This document shows positions 1-9,671 of a stretch of DNA of 64,000 nt, piece after piece. Every line of letters begins with the position of its first letter. Position 1 is the first letter of the stretch. This DNA comes from Saprospiraceae bacterium. Its GTDB lineage: Bacteria > Bacteroidota > Bacteroidia > Chitinophagales > Saprospiraceae. The stretch spans positions 310,001 through 374,000 of the forward strand of contig JADJNF010000009.1 in NCBI GenBank assembly GCA_016714445.1, in the 5' to 3' direction. Under the pieces are notes generated by a model. The model worked only from the letters and a program-made list of their open reading frames with translations, made no database searches and was not told where the DNA came from. The position numbers were made by a program, and so were the translations under genes.

Positions 1-1
1 A

Positions 2-2476
2 TTGAATACTCTCTCGGGCATTCTTCTTTTGGAAAACAACAGCATTAATGAAATAAATGTCTTTAGCCAGCTTGATAGTATAAAGGGTGGATTAACTGTA
101 AGTAACTTAAATAATGCAGGTATAACCATTCAAGAATTTCTCCCATCTTTAACTTATTTTGAAGGTGGACTGAAATTGACACAAGTAACTGCCACTGACC
201 TCCCATTTTTAGATGGTAAAAGTGTAATTAATGGGCAATTAATTCTTCAAAATATTACATCACTAAATCACATCAATTTTCTGAATAATCTTGATTCAGT
301 TCTTGGTAATTTTACACTTAGTCTGCAGGTAAAATCTTTACAGAGTTTGTCTTCGTTACAAAAAATAAACGGTTCGTTTGCTATAAATAACTGTGACAGT
401 ATCCAAACGCTTAAAGGATTAGAAAATTTAAAATTTGTAAGAAACGCTATATATATTAATTTTAACGATAATTTAAATTCTATATCACAACTCCAAAATA
501 TTGATACATCCTATTTTCGTGTATTCTCATCAATCCCTACCTTGAGTTTAGTAAATAATCCAAAACTAAATGAATGCGAAATAAAATTGGTATGTAATTT
601 ATTGACAACTGGAGCTAAAAGTCTAAACATTAAAAATAACGGTCCTGAATGTAGTTCACTTGAATTGATAGACTGTCTTGACAATACCATGCTATCAGGT
701 AAGACATACATTGATGTTAACAAGAATGGAATACTAGATAATGAAGATATTATTGCACCATTAATAAAGTTGTCAATCAATAATGGTGAAAAATATATTT
801 TTTCGAATCAATATGGTAGATACTTTTTTCAAGCCGAACCTGAAACAAAATATGTGTTAAAATCAGAAAACAATGATAATCTGGCTATTATTGGAGATTC
901 TTTATCAAAGACTTTTTTTCCACAAGATGAGTTTAAGCATGAAGTTCACGTTGGGTTTAAGTTTTTAATGGATTCAATTCGGGGGGAAGTAAGCATACCT
1001 GGCCCAAAGATTAATAGGTGTAGTGAAATTGTGCAAGTCAATCCCAAAATTGTGAATATTGGTACAAAACCAACTAATTATAGATTGCGAATTTTTAAAG
1101 GTAATTATACATTAATCAGCAGCTACCCTGTCCCAAAATATCTTATTGGAGCTTATGAATGGGAGTTCAATAATGTTTCTGTTATGTCGTCAGCAGAAAT
1201 CAGCTTAAACCTCGATATGCCCAATTTTAACTCTTCCGGACAAGACTTAATTATACCACACGTACTCTATATTCAAAAAAACGGATTATGGATTTTAGCA
1301 GACAGCACTGCTTACATAAGTAAAATAGTATGTGCTTATGACCCTAATGATAAACAAGTAGTTCCATATGGAAAAAAAGAAGAACGATTTGTACTGAAAG
1401 ACGAACCATTGTCCTACACCATACGATTTCAAAACACTGGCACTGCAGCCGCTAGAGATGTAATAATACGTGATACGTTAGATGAAGGATTTGATTTAAG
1501 CACATTCAAAACTCTCGGAAGCAGCCACAAACTCCAAACCGAACTGAGGGGCCCTTATGTTGAGTTTTATTTTAGAAACATTTGGCTACCAGATAGCTTA
1601 AGTAACAAGGAAGGTAGTAAAGGTTATGTAAATTTTATTGTTAATGCTAAAGAAGAAATTGAAGAATGTGCAAAGTTAGAAAACAAAGCGGATATCTATT
1701 TCGATTTTAATCCACCTATAACGACTAATACCGTAAGCAACACATTGGTTTCGTACATATGCGATGATACAGTGATTAAGATAGATACAACTGTTTGCAC
1801 GGGAGAAAGTTTCTTTGGCTATAATAAAACAGGTAGTTATAATCTTATTTACTCAAAAGAGAAAACCTGTGATACGCTAATCTATCTCAATCTAAAGGTG
1901 ACTCCGCCAAAATATAAGATTTCCCAAAAACAAGTTTGTGTAGGTGATACCATAATGCTAAACCATAGTAAATTAGTTATGCCTAGTTACTCCTTTTATG
2001 CAAATGACACTATTTTTGACGGAAATTGTCTTGATTCTGTTTACCGTTATTTACTTAGTCCATTATACCCATCAAGGTTAGAGATAGATACAACCATATG
2101 CAAAGGGAACGACGTTTACGGATATAACCAAAGTGGAAGCTACACTATTCCAATTCTTTCACAAATTAATCAATGCAAAGATACTGTTGAATTGAAATTA
2201 ACAGTTTTGCCACAAGATGATCCAGCATGCATTACTGCTGTGAATGAATTAGATAATATTAATTTATCTTTAGTACCAAACCCAAGCTCTGGAAATTTTG
2301 AAGTTGTAACGTTGTTAGGTATCCATAGAATTAGAATTTTTAATAATCTTGGCCAATTAGTTAAAGAAGCTTTTAATAATAGTGAGTTTTATTTAGCAGA
2401 CCCTGGAGTCTATTTGATTGAGATATTACTTTCTGACTACAAATTTTATAATAAAAAATTGATTATTAAAAATTAA
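2..2476 (+). CDS. T9SS-sorted surface protein, 3' part (5' end outside window)
   Basis: The reading frame is open from the window edge, so the true start lies upstream; the first in-window start is only a TTG. The N-terminal ~230 residues are short leucine/isoleucine-rich repeats resembling receptor L-domain or LRR-like folds. A region with DVNKNGILDNED (about residue 240) looks like an SdrD B-like segment. Around residues 450-590 there is the Bacteroidota domain with CAYDPNDKQV and YTIRFQNTGTAAARDV (DUF11-like conserved repeat). Two Cys-containing repeats (TVCTGESFFGYN, TICKGNDVYGYN) follow. The last ~75 residues (VPNPSSGNFEV to KKLIIKN) are a type A T9SS sorting domain, so the product should be secreted by T9SS and anchored at, or released from, the outer membrane. 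The ligand is unknown. Confidence 0.85.
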   Translation: MNTLSGILLLENNSINEINVFSQLDSIKGGLTVSNLNNAGITIQEFLPSLTYFEGGLKLTQVTATDLPFLDGKSVINGQLILQNITSLNHINFLNNLDSVLGNFTLSLQVKSLQSLSSLQKINGSFAINNCDSIQTLKGLENLKFVRNAIYINFNDNLNSISQLQNIDTSYFRVFSSIPTLSLVNNPKLNECEIKLVCNLLTTGAKSLNIKNNGPECSSLELIDCLDNTMLSGKTYIDVNKNGILDNEDIIAPLIKLSINNGEKYIFSNQYGRYFFQAEPETKYVLKSENNDNLAIIGDSLSKTFFPQDEFKHEVHVGFKFLMDSIRGEVSIPGPKINRCSEIVQVNPKIVNIGTKPTNYRLRIFKGNYTLISSYPVPKYLIGAYEWEFNNVSVMSSAEISLNLDMPNFNSSGQDLIIPHVLYIQKNGLWILADSTAYISKIVCAYDPNDKQVVPYGKKEERFVLKDEPLSYTIRFQNTGTAAARDVIIRDTLDEGFDLSTFKTLGSSHKLQTELRGPYVEFYFRNIWLPDSLSNKEGSKGYVNFIVNAKEEIEECAKLENKADIYFDFNPPITTNTVSNTLVSYICDDTVIKIDTTVCTGESFFGYNKTGSYNLIYSKEKTCDTLIYLNLKVTPPKYKISQKQVCVGDTIMLNHSKLVMPSYSFYANDTIFDGNCLDSVYRYLLSPLYPSRLEIDTTICKGNDVYGYNQSGSYTIPILSQINQCKDTVELKLTVLPQDDPACITAVNELDNINLSLVPNPSSGNFEVVTLLGIHRIRIFNNLGQLVKEAFNNSEFYLADPGVYLIEILLSDYKFYNKKLIIKN

Positions 2477-3193
2477 AATTTTTATAAAATTTACAAATTC
2501 AGAGTCTCCTGAAAAAATTGATACATATATGAAACGGAGAATATTTCAGTTACTTATTTTTGAACAATCATTTGATGCTTCGGAGCAAGCGGGTTGAATA
2601 TCTTTTTTCAGCATTGGCATTACAAGGCAATATGGATTGGAAATAATCTAAAAGTATTTGCCCAAACTAACAGATTGGATGATTAAAAAAATGTAGTTCA
2701 AGAATTTTAATTTGATTGGTTAGGTATTGTTGAGATCATGGACTGGATTTTTTTATAATCAATTGATTATCTTTTAAATGTAGCTTATTTTATGTAAACT
2801 ACCTGGCGCAAGTTTCTGGCTGCTACAAGCCAGACAGGTGTAACATGTGCTTTAGTAACTTATGCTTTTTACCCCACCAATCGATCGTCGAAGTTTCCAT
2901 AACTTCGATGCCATATTTTATCCTTGCTCCCTCCCCAAATCCATAAAAAAATCGCACATTTTAAAAATCTAAAAAATAAATGTATACTGGTATATATAAA
3001 ATTATTATCTCCAAAACTTCATATCAGGCAAAGTATTGCACCCGTCTTTTTTATGCTATGATGAATGGTGATACTTAAATCACGTCGGAGGAAGGCTATT
3101 TTCCGACCTGTGATATGTTGTGATATGGCTATAAAATATCCAAAGGGATAGATCCGATGTATACAACTTGCGGAACAGCCTTTTCAAACTTCG
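2477..3193. other. Gene-free stretch
   Basis: About 700 AT-rich bases in which I see no credible ORF. All frames have frequent stops. The right half (2880-3155) is one copy of a dispersed ~275-bp repeat described separately; the left part may be a decayed gene but cannot be identified. Confidence 0.5.
2880..3155 (+). repeat. Dispersed ~275-bp repeat, copy 1
   Basis: This starts with the palindrome GAAGTTTCCATAACTTC and continues through ATCCTTGCTCCCT, a TATACTGGTATAT block, CACCCGTCTTTT and AAATATCCAAAGGGATA. The same succession recurs at 6603-6875 at a clearly high but imperfect level of identity. Neither copy has an ORF. It could be a non-autonomous mobile element or a shared regulatory/intergenic module. 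Confidence 0.75.
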
Positions 3194-3553
3194 TCATTTT
3201 TTTATTTTTTTTTCTCTTAGCCGAATGCGCTGTACACTTTTTTTATACTCTGAAGACAACATAAAAGTGCGGTAGAGATGCGAATTTTTACCATAATATA
3301 AAACTACAGCAGCTTTTGTCCTTTCCTTGATATCCCTGAGTAGTTTTTCATGTTCTACGATTTGTCGATGCAGGTTTTCTGCATTAGTGATGGTTTGGTT
3401 GTATTCAAAAGTGAGATTTTCATAATATTCAGTAGCTTTGATAAAATTTTCAAAAACGGGATTGTGCGGAGTATTTTCCGATTTCAGGAAACTAGCTAAA
3501 GGAATGACTTTATCTTTACATTCATTAAGTAGTCGTGGGTCTTTACGTTTCAT
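3194..3553 (-). CDS. Hypothetical small basic coiled-coil protein
   Basis: The frame runs further upstream to 3670, but that part is built from the inverted repeat with CCTGCCC/GGGCAGG and reads as low-quality protein. I therefore take the internal ATG at 3553, giving 119 residues. The product is rich in Lys/Arg/Glu with a probable helix or coiled coil in the middle (NAENLHRQIVEHEKLLRDI) and a basic C-terminus (LREKKIKK). There is no signal peptide or membrane segment. I do not recognise the family. It lies alone between repeat-rich intergenic regions. Confidence 0.5.
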   Translation of the reverse strand: MKRKDPRLLNECKDKVIPLASFLKSENTPHNPVFENFIKATEYYENLTFEYNQTITNAENLHRQIVEHEKLLRDIKERTKAAVVLYYGKNSHLYRTFMLSSEYKKSVQRIRLREKKIKK

Positions 3554-4392
3554 GTGCTTAAATTTTGTTAACCTGCCCGTAGTGGTCAGGCGGGGTTGTT
3601 GAATTTGTTTGACCTGCCCGCCTACTACACAGTGGGCAGGCGGGTTTGCGGAATTGTTAAACTTCGACAATCAGGTAATAAACTGACTCTATTTAATCAT
3701 TCAGGTTTGTGCCCGTTTGAACACGTTAGTCGGGCAAGTGGCACAAATTTGGTTCATGCTCATTTCATATGCTTAAATTTTTTTTGGTCGTTTAATTTGT
3801 AAAAAATTCCAAAATATCTGAAACATCCATATATAAAACATCGACATGATTGAATAGTTTATCGATGGTATTACTCAATAACTCATTATTGTTTTATATA
3901 ATTTTAATATAGGTATGTACGATTTTATCAATTATGCTGACACAACCAATATACATCCTTATATACATGATATTGGTCTGTTATCTTTGTATTAAGATAC
4001 GCAAAACTTTACTCTTGATTCATATCATCTAAATGTCATTATGGTATATATCGATATCAATACATAAAATTTTAGTGTTCATGTATAATACATAGATGAT
4101 CATTAAGGTACAGATAGTACTTAATAACCATCTTTAAAGGTCTGAAAACTTCCAACTACACCTTTCTGAAGGTTTTTTAACACTCGACAACAAACATGGA
4201 GTATGTAATAACCCACCTGAGATGATAAAAAATTCTTTCACACCACAACACAGGCTTCCCGGATTGAAGGAAAACCGTCTCTTGACAGTCATTATCTCTT
4301 TTAGATACAATCAAAACAATCTTTGACCATCGGATATCCTTCTATGTATGGATACAAAGCCATTAGGACAGTCCGATAAGAGATTTTGACTA

Positions 4393-4602
4393 CTCATTAA
4401 GACATATGAACCATTCCTTAAAGGTTTTTTACTATTCATTTAGACCTATGAATTACTCTACAATGGATTTTGAGAACCCATAAAACGTTCGTGACCTATT
4501 CGGAAAGGAAATTGCCAGCCCATTAAGCCCTCTTGACCTATCCGTAAAGATTACAGACTGTCTGATAATGCTTTTGCATATCTCATGAACGATTATGACC
4601 AG
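4393..4602. repeat. Degenerate 42-bp tandem repeat, ~5 units
   Basis: Units begin at about 4393, 4435, 4477, 4519 and 4561. Shared positions follow a pattern like CATTAAG..C....TGACC.ATTC..AAAGG. Units are only partly conserved, so this is an old duplication. The period is a multiple of three but no frame stays open across it. Confidence 0.5.
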
Positions 4603-4610
4603 CAAATAAT

Positions 4611-4852
4611 CCCGATCGTCGAAGTTTCCATAACTTCGATGCTATATTTATTCCTGTCTGCTGACCGGATCTTCCCTCCCTTGAAGAAAGTATACCCCAT
4701 TAAAAGGTTTCAAGCGGGGACGCTTGAAATCCCGATCGTCGAAGTTTCCATAACTTCGATGCTATATATATTTTCCGGTCTCCTGACCGGACATTCCATC
4801 GCTTGTAAGAAGTATACCCCTTTAAAAGGTTTCTAGCGTCCCCGATTGAAAC
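4611..4852. repeat. Tandem ~120-bp duplication with GAAGTT/AACTTC palindrome
   Basis: Two adjacent units (4611-4730 and 4731-4852) share the palindrome CGTCGAAGTTTCCATAACTT followed by CGATGCTATAT, a CTGACCGGA segment, an AGTATACCCC block and AAAAGGTTTC. They belong to the same palindrome family as 2880 and 6400-6640. Confidence 0.75.
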
Positions 4853-5029
4853 AACGGAAAACGACAATATGAGTTGAGATGACGTTGAAAGTTCCACCAT
4901 TCTAATTTTATTACACAATTATATTCTGCTTCATATAAATTTAATACCCAAATTATAATATATGTTTTATATTTGCAGTATAAAATACAATCATAATTAC
5001 TTATTCATAAAATTATTAATAATAACAAT

Positions 5030-6274
5030 ATGTTAAGTTTACATAAGTTCGCTTTATCGACCATCCTGAGTATTATTATTTATAGTATGGTTTATACACA
5101 AACCGTTCAGCCACAACGGGATCTGATAAAACCTTTTGAGAAAGTAGTGGTCAGTTATTCCGGATTTCCGGGCAATACCAATGATTGGATCAGTATTGCC
5201 AAAGCAGGATCAAAAGATGATGTTTCATTAGCATGGTATTATACCGGTGGTCCGCAGTCCGGAACCATAACTTTTTCTTCATTTGAAGCCGGCGAATATG
5301 AGATTCGCGGATATTACAAAAACGAATATACTGTACGGGTAAGAAAAAAATTCACCATCTCTGATACAGATCCGGATGTCAGACTGGTAACCAATAAAGA
5401 TGTTTATCTGCCGGATGAAGAAATCACGGTAACTTATACCAACTTTATGGGAACCACATCCGACTGGATTTCTGTTGTTCCCCAAGGAAGTGCTGATGCT
5501 GATCTTTCCAACTGGAAATTTACAGATGGAAAACCAAATGGTACCTTGTCGTTTAAAGGGCTCAAAGAAGGAAAATATGAAGCCCGGGGCTACTACAATA
5601 ACCAATATAAAGTGATGGCCAGACATGTTTTTACGGTGAACAAAACCATCTCACCCCAGGGTGGACAGTTTTGTCGCCGGGCATTGAGTACCTTTTATGC
5701 CGGTATGGGCGGATTGGGTTCTGCCTGGGGCAGAACACCACACGAACCCACCAACATGACAGTGGAAGGCGTCGCTGCTATGCAGGGAGTTATGGGCAAT
5801 GCCATAGCTGCTCTGGAAGCCATCAACAATTGTATTGGTTTTGATATCAACAAATTAAAGTCATTGATTCAAAGGCTGCCCATGCTCACCAATGTACAGG
5901 CGGAGCAGGAGATTCAGGCCATCATAAAAGAAATACAAAGCTTACTTGCGCCGTTAAAATCTGATTGTCTGCATTCGTTGTTTGTCACAGGTGTCCATAT
6001 GGGGGCGGCACAGGCACATGCTTCCAGCAGGATATGTCAGCCCGCTCCGATGCCCATGGCTTTACAAACGGTGATCAGAAATCATTTGAACACCGCATCT
6101 GATCATTTTGCTCGTTTTCTGTCATGTGCACCCGGATTTCCATTGAGTCAGTTTTCCGGCGTACCCCTCAACAGCAGCAATTCTGTGGAACCACATAATC
6201 ACATCCTGGGAGTACATACCTCTCTGATATGGTCCATATCGCTGACCGATTGTTGTTGTTCATGTGACAGATAG
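5030..6274 (+). CDS. Secreted protein with two Ig-like repeats
   Basis: 414 residues starting at the ATG at 5030. The N-terminus is a typical signal peptide (ALSTILSIIIYSMVYTQ). Two similar ~90-residue beta-rich repeats follow: residues ~35-120 with YSGFPGNTNDWISI and GEYEIRGYY, and ~125-210 with YTNFMGTTSDWISV and GKYEARGYY. The C-terminal half is a different, Cys-containing region (FCRRALS, NNCIGF, SDCLHS, DCCCSC) of unknown fold, probably helical. No T9SS tail is visible, so it is likely periplasmic or released. It stands alone between repeat regions. The repeats resemble bacterial Ig-like modules; the function is unknown. Confidence 0.75.
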   Translation: MLSLHKFALSTILSIIIYSMVYTQTVQPQRDLIKPFEKVVVSYSGFPGNTNDWISIAKAGSKDDVSLAWYYTGGPQSGTITFSSFEAGEYEIRGYYKNEYTVRVRKKFTISDTDPDVRLVTNKDVYLPDEEITVTYTNFMGTTSDWISVVPQGSADADLSNWKFTDGKPNGTLSFKGLKEGKYEARGYYNNQYKVMARHVFTVNKTISPQGGQFCRRALSTFYAGMGGLGSAWGRTPHEPTNMTVEGVAAMQGVMGNAIAALEAINNCIGFDINKLKSLIQRLPMLTNVQAEQEIQAIIKEIQSLLAPLKSDCLHSLFVTGVHMGAAQAHASSRICQPAPMPMALQTVIRNHLNTASDHFARFLSCAPGFPLSQFSGVPLNSSNSVEPHNHILGVHTSLIWSISLTDCCCSCDR

Positions 6275-6399
6275 GGGTTTCTGCTTTTTTACAGTTACCA
6301 TGCTCCAACGATACATACTGACATTCTAACGATACGTTACCTTGTCCTTGTGATAAGGTATACTCAAAATACTTTGGTTTGCGAAAAACGCTTTAACAC

Positions 6400-6640
6400 C
6401 GATCGTCGAAGTTTTTTTAACTTCGATGATCGGTGTTTTCCGGTCTCCTGACCAGACCTTTTCAACATCCCGATCCCGATCGTCGAAGTTTATTTAACTT
6501 CGATGCTGTATATTTTTCGGTCTTCTGACTGTATCTCCATCGATCGTCAAAATTTTTATTTAACTTCGATGCCATATATATTCTGGTCTCCTGACCGTAC
6601 ATCCACCGATCGTCAAAGTTTCCAGAACTTCGATGCTATA
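6400..6640. repeat. Four closely spaced GAAGTT/AACTTC palindromes
   Basis: Copies near 6401, 6477, 6541 and 6605 (spacing about 64-76 bases) each carry GATCGTC(G/A)AA, a short loop and AACTTCGATG. Most are followed by a GGTCTCCTGACC-like segment. They match the palindromes at 2880, 4614 and 4734. They could form RNA hairpins after the gene ending at 6274, but their number suggests a dispersed repeat family rather than a single terminator. Confidence 0.8.
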
Positions 6641-6875
6641 TTTCATCCTTGCTCCCTACCCTAATCCATAAAAAAATCGTCCATTCTAAAAAATCTTAAA
6701 AAATTATATACTGGTATATTATAAAATTATTATCTTCGAAACTTCATATCAGGGTAAAGTTGTGCACCCGTCTTTTCTTATGGTATGATGTATGGTGAAA
6801 CTTAAATCACAGCGGAGGAAGTTATTTTCTGACCTGTGATGTGTTGTGGTATAGCTATAAAATATCCAAAGGGAT
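6603..6875 (+). repeat. Dispersed ~275-bp repeat, copy 2
   Basis: This is the second copy of the repeat at 2880-3155, with the same order of blocks (palindrome, ATCCTTGCTCCCT, TATACTGGTATAT, CACCCGTCTTTT, CCAAAGGGATA). From 6876 to 7145 there is no convincing gene; the region probably contains the promoter of the downstream CRISPR-Cas operon, though I cannot identify the sites. Confidence 0.75.
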
Positions 6876-7145
6876 AAAACGGGGCAAAAAAGAAAATGGT
6901 ATGGGCGGGCGATGTACTCAAAACAATTTGGTCTGAAAAGACATGTTGATCCAAATGCTTGATTATGAGTACAATGCGGACAGAGCACTAGTGGAGAAGA
7001 CATTTGTAATGTAAACTACAAAAGTTACAGCATCACAAATAGACGCAAAGACAAATACCTATGGTGAAGCAGGGATACCGATGTGATTTAATAGGGGAAA
7101 AGAAAAGAATTTTAACGGATTTAATGCATTAGTTTTAAATTTACT

Positions 7146-7760
7146 ATGACCAGGATATTTTTGGATACAGAGTTTACGGGATTGCATCAGCGGACTACGC
7201 TGATATCGATGGCATTGTATGTGGATGACAGTACTTATTTTTATGCAGAGTTTAATGATTATTCTGCAAGGCAGCTCACACCATGGATACAGGAAAATGT
7301 GATCTCAAAACTTCAGATCAACCAGGTATATACTTTTGTAAAAGATGGAGAAAAAGTGACCATGAAGGGTAATAAAACTCAAATAAAAAAATCACTTAAA
7401 ATTTGGTTAATGCAGTTTGAATTGGTAGAAATATGGGCAGATGTATTGGCTTTTGATTGGGTACTTTTTTGTAATCTGTTTGGCGGAGCTTTAAAGATAC
7501 CGGAAAATATATTTTATGCACCTTTTGATCTGGCTACACTATTCAGAAAAAGGGGGCTGATTGGTCCTATGTCAGCGGAACAGAAAATAAAAGAAATTTA
7601 CAGAAATGATAAAATTGATTTTAATGCAATGATTATACATAAAAATTTTATTGATGTAAGTCGGTTTATAATAGCTGGTGTGGATAGTAAACTCCAACAC
7701 AATGCATTTGAAGATGCCAGAGCAGAAAAGATTTGTTATGATAAATTGATGAAGCTATGA
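7146..7760 (+). CDS. DEDDh 3'-5' exonuclease-like protein of the CRISPR locus
   Basis: 204 residues. The exonuclease motifs are visible: motif I LDTEF (D7, E9), motif II around WADVLAFDW (D99 or D104), and motif III HNAFED (H185, D190), which is the H-x4-D form of the DEDDh class. The size and layout resemble Rv2179c-type 3'-5' exoribonucleases. It is the first gene of the Cas operon and its stop overlaps the start of the CorA-like gene by four bases, so the two are translationally coupled. In known CorA-type III systems the neighbour is a phosphodiesterase (NrN), lyase or DEDD nuclease that removes the second messenger. By inference this enzyme degrades SAM-AMP or a related nucleotide and switches the effector off. 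General RNA decay is the alternative. Confidence 0.8.
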   Translation: MTRIFLDTEFTGLHQRTTLISMALYVDDSTYFYAEFNDYSARQLTPWIQENVISKLQINQVYTFVKDGEKVTMKGNKTQIKKSLKIWLMQFELVEIWADVLAFDWVLFCNLFGGALKIPENIFYAPFDLATLFRKRGLIGPMSAEQKIKEIYRNDKIDFNAMIIHKNFIDVSRFIIAGVDSKLQHNAFEDARAEKICYDKLMKL

Positions 7761-9346
7761 AAGATGGTATTATCAGTTTACACACATTTATGTTTCCTTT
7801 TAGATGGGATTATATACCATCAGATAAGTCAAAAGAGGACTATTCTTATTCAAAAAGAACAAGATTATCTGATTTTGATAATGTATTTTCATCTTGCAAA
7901 ACATTGGAAAGGCGTCCGTTTGTTATAGGTAACGACAATGAGAACTATAATGAATACACTTATTTTCACGAATTTGCACGCAAAGCTCTATATGACGGTG
8001 GCAATGTTTCAGGTACTATTGATAAAAATGAAGTTTTGTATTATGATAAGGATGGCAGCATCGGAGATATCTTCTCTATTTCTATTAAAGGAGGCAAACA
8101 ATATGACTTGTTTCCGGATAATATCTGTCTACATATTTATAGTACAGGTATTGGCATTATGAGTTTTAATCTATCCAATGAAAATTATAAGAATGAAGAT
8201 GATATATTGATTATCAATGAATATGGTCGCAGAATATATCCTCAGTTTATGGCAAAGAATAATATTGATATAACCAAAGCTACTTTTTTGGCTGATAAAA
8301 TTTGTGGTAAAATTGGCCATATTTCATTTGAAGAAGATTTTGTCCAGTATAATACACCAATTGAATTAGAAAGTACTTTTCTTCCTCCTGATCACATTAA
8401 AAAAATATTGTGTTATGTTGGTCAAGAGAAGGAATCAAAGTCAAAAGCATTTGTATTCAGAAAATCACATGAACATAAAGGAGCTATTCGAATCAGTAAG
8501 GTAACAGATGACAGGATGTTTTTTTTATGTTATTACAAAAATGCTGTTAAAGCAAATAGTCTTGGTGCCATTAAGAAAAAACAATTTGAGTATTTGTCAG
8601 ATGGGTTTTGGTATGCTTTTACTTTCGGAGATAAAGATAAGTCAGATGTAACGATAAAAAATAACGAACTACAGGCTAAACACATGCTAAGGCACACCTA
8701 TTCGAGATGGGAAGAAACATATTCTATTGATACTAAAAATAAATTATCTCAAATTAAGAATAGTACGCTGTTCGGCATGACCAAAGACTCTTTTGTTTGT
8801 ATAGGAGACTGGTTTATGTTGCCTGTTCATATGACAACAATGTATTATCAAATGGCCATGTTGAGTTTAGCACACAGAGCTTCAGTTTTAAGATTTTCAT
8901 ATGAAGTTGCAAATATCACCAATCATTTGGAAGATAACAAAGACGCTACACAGGATATCAAGGACTTGTATAAAAATTATATACAGTTTATAAACAAAAT
9001 CTATTTTAGAGAAGTGACATCCCAGTTACAAGGTATAGAAATGTATTCCCAATTCAGAGACGTAATGAATATAGAAAAGGATGTTACAGACCTTGATAAC
9101 GAGATAAAAGAGCTCCATACTTATGTCAGTATGGTAGAACAATCCAATTTGAGTCGTACTGCAGTATGGTTTTTACCAGTAGGTGTTTTAGTAGGCTTAC
9201 TTGGCATGAGTACTTTCTCCACGGGAGCGTTCACTTTTAGCAATAAATTTGATACTCAATCATGGGCATGGTTAGGTATTGTTTTAATACTCTCTATCGC
9301 ATCAGTGTGGATATTAACAAAATATTTAAATCGAAAATCAAGATAA
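7757..9346 (+). CDS. corA: CorA-like membrane effector of type III CRISPR
   Basis: 529 residues: a large soluble N-terminal part, a helical segment (about residues 370-460) that includes a coiled-coil-like stretch, and two C-terminal membrane helices (about 469-489, WFLPVGVLVGLLGM, and 503-523, WLGIVLILSIASVWIL). This is the topology of CorA-family channels. The signature GMN before the loop is replaced by GMS. In Bacteroides-type III-B systems CorA proteins bind SAM-AMP made by Cas10 and are thought to perturb the membrane. The position directly after a DEDDh nuclease and before cmr1 supports that role here. It overlaps the previous gene by four bases and ends one base before the next start. 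A simple Mg2+ transporter is unlikely given the length and context. Confidence 0.8.
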   Translation: MKDGIISLHTFMFPFRWDYIPSDKSKEDYSYSKRTRLSDFDNVFSSCKTLERRPFVIGNDNENYNEYTYFHEFARKALYDGGNVSGTIDKNEVLYYDKDGSIGDIFSISIKGGKQYDLFPDNICLHIYSTGIGIMSFNLSNENYKNEDDILIINEYGRRIYPQFMAKNNIDITKATFLADKICGKIGHISFEEDFVQYNTPIELESTFLPPDHIKKILCYVGQEKESKSKAFVFRKSHEHKGAIRISKVTDDRMFFLCYYKNAVKANSLGAIKKKQFEYLSDGFWYAFTFGDKDKSDVTIKNNELQAKHMLRHTYSRWEETYSIDTKNKLSQIKNSTLFGMTKDSFVCIGDWFMLPVHMTTMYYQMAMLSLAHRASVLRFSYEVANITNHLEDNKDATQDIKDLYKNYIQFINKIYFREVTSQLQGIEMYSQFRDVMNIEKDVTDLDNEIKELHTYVSMVEQSNLSRTAVWFLPVGVLVGLLGMSTFSTGAFTFSNKFDTQSWAWLGIVLILSIASVWILTKYLNRKSR

Positions 9347-9347
9347 T

Positions 9348-9671
9348 ATGGATGCTTTAATTCAAATGATCAATAACATTACCGACAAAACCTTACTATT
9401 TGGTATATTTTTTATAATTTATCTAATTTATAAATTTGGGCTAAAGTGCATTGAATTTAGGCATATTATTAAATTAGAGACTTTAAGAAATCAACATCAA
9501 AAGAAATGTATGAGTGCAAAAATAAAAAAGAACATGAAAACTAAAAAGCCAAAGCTAGAGAATAAAATACACCATAAAGGAATCAAAGTAAAACACCAAA
9601 ATAATGAGCAATCCCTTTCAACTCACCTTTACCCTAAAACAACATACACCCATTATTCATTTCCAGCATGA
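9348..9671 (+). CDS. Small single-TM, lysine-rich protein between corA and cmr1
   Basis: 107 residues starting at the ATG one base after the corA stop. Residues ~15-33 (TLLFGIFFIIYLIYKFGL) form one membrane helix. The rest is highly basic (KKCMSAKIKKNMKTKKPK) and probably cytoplasmic. The 3' end overlaps cmr1 by 68 bases in another frame, so the last ~22 residues share DNA with the cmr1 start. I know no family for it. Its exact placement in the operon suggests a partner or regulator of the CorA channel, but the long overlap leaves some doubt whether the full frame is translated. Confidence 0.6.
   Translation: MDALIQMINNITDKTLLFGIFFIIYLIYKFGLKCIEFRHIIKLETLRNQHQKKCMSAKIKKNMKTKKPKLENKIHHKGIKVKHQNNEQSLSTHLYPKTTYTHYSFPA

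Larger units (their letters stand above)
3671..5029. other. Long repeat-rich intergenic region
   Basis: About 1.35 kb without a believable gene. It contains a degenerate 42-bp tandem repeat (about 4393-4602), then two consecutive ~120-bp units (4611-4852) that each begin with the GAAGTT/AACTTC palindrome. The last ~170 bases before the gene at 5030 are strongly AT-rich and probably carry its promoter, though I cannot fix a -7/-33 pair. Confidence 0.5.

Noticed and set aside
2477..2880. Transposase remnant after the first gene
   Set aside because: Short translated pieces look vaguely protein-like but no motif could be matched to a family.
4585..4918. ORFs across the tandem palindrome region
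   Set aside because: They arise from the 120-bp duplication; the overlapping opposite-strand ORFs have no family likeness.
6749..7003. 84-residue minus-strand ORF with CPHCTHN
   Set aside because: It lies in and beside the dispersed 275-bp repeat. The CxxC is isolated and there is no conserved length or start.
7146..7760. DEDDh gene as a general DNA polymerase epsilon-like proofreader
   Set aside because: Operon position, four-base overlap with corA and small size favour a CRISPR-linked nucleotidase.
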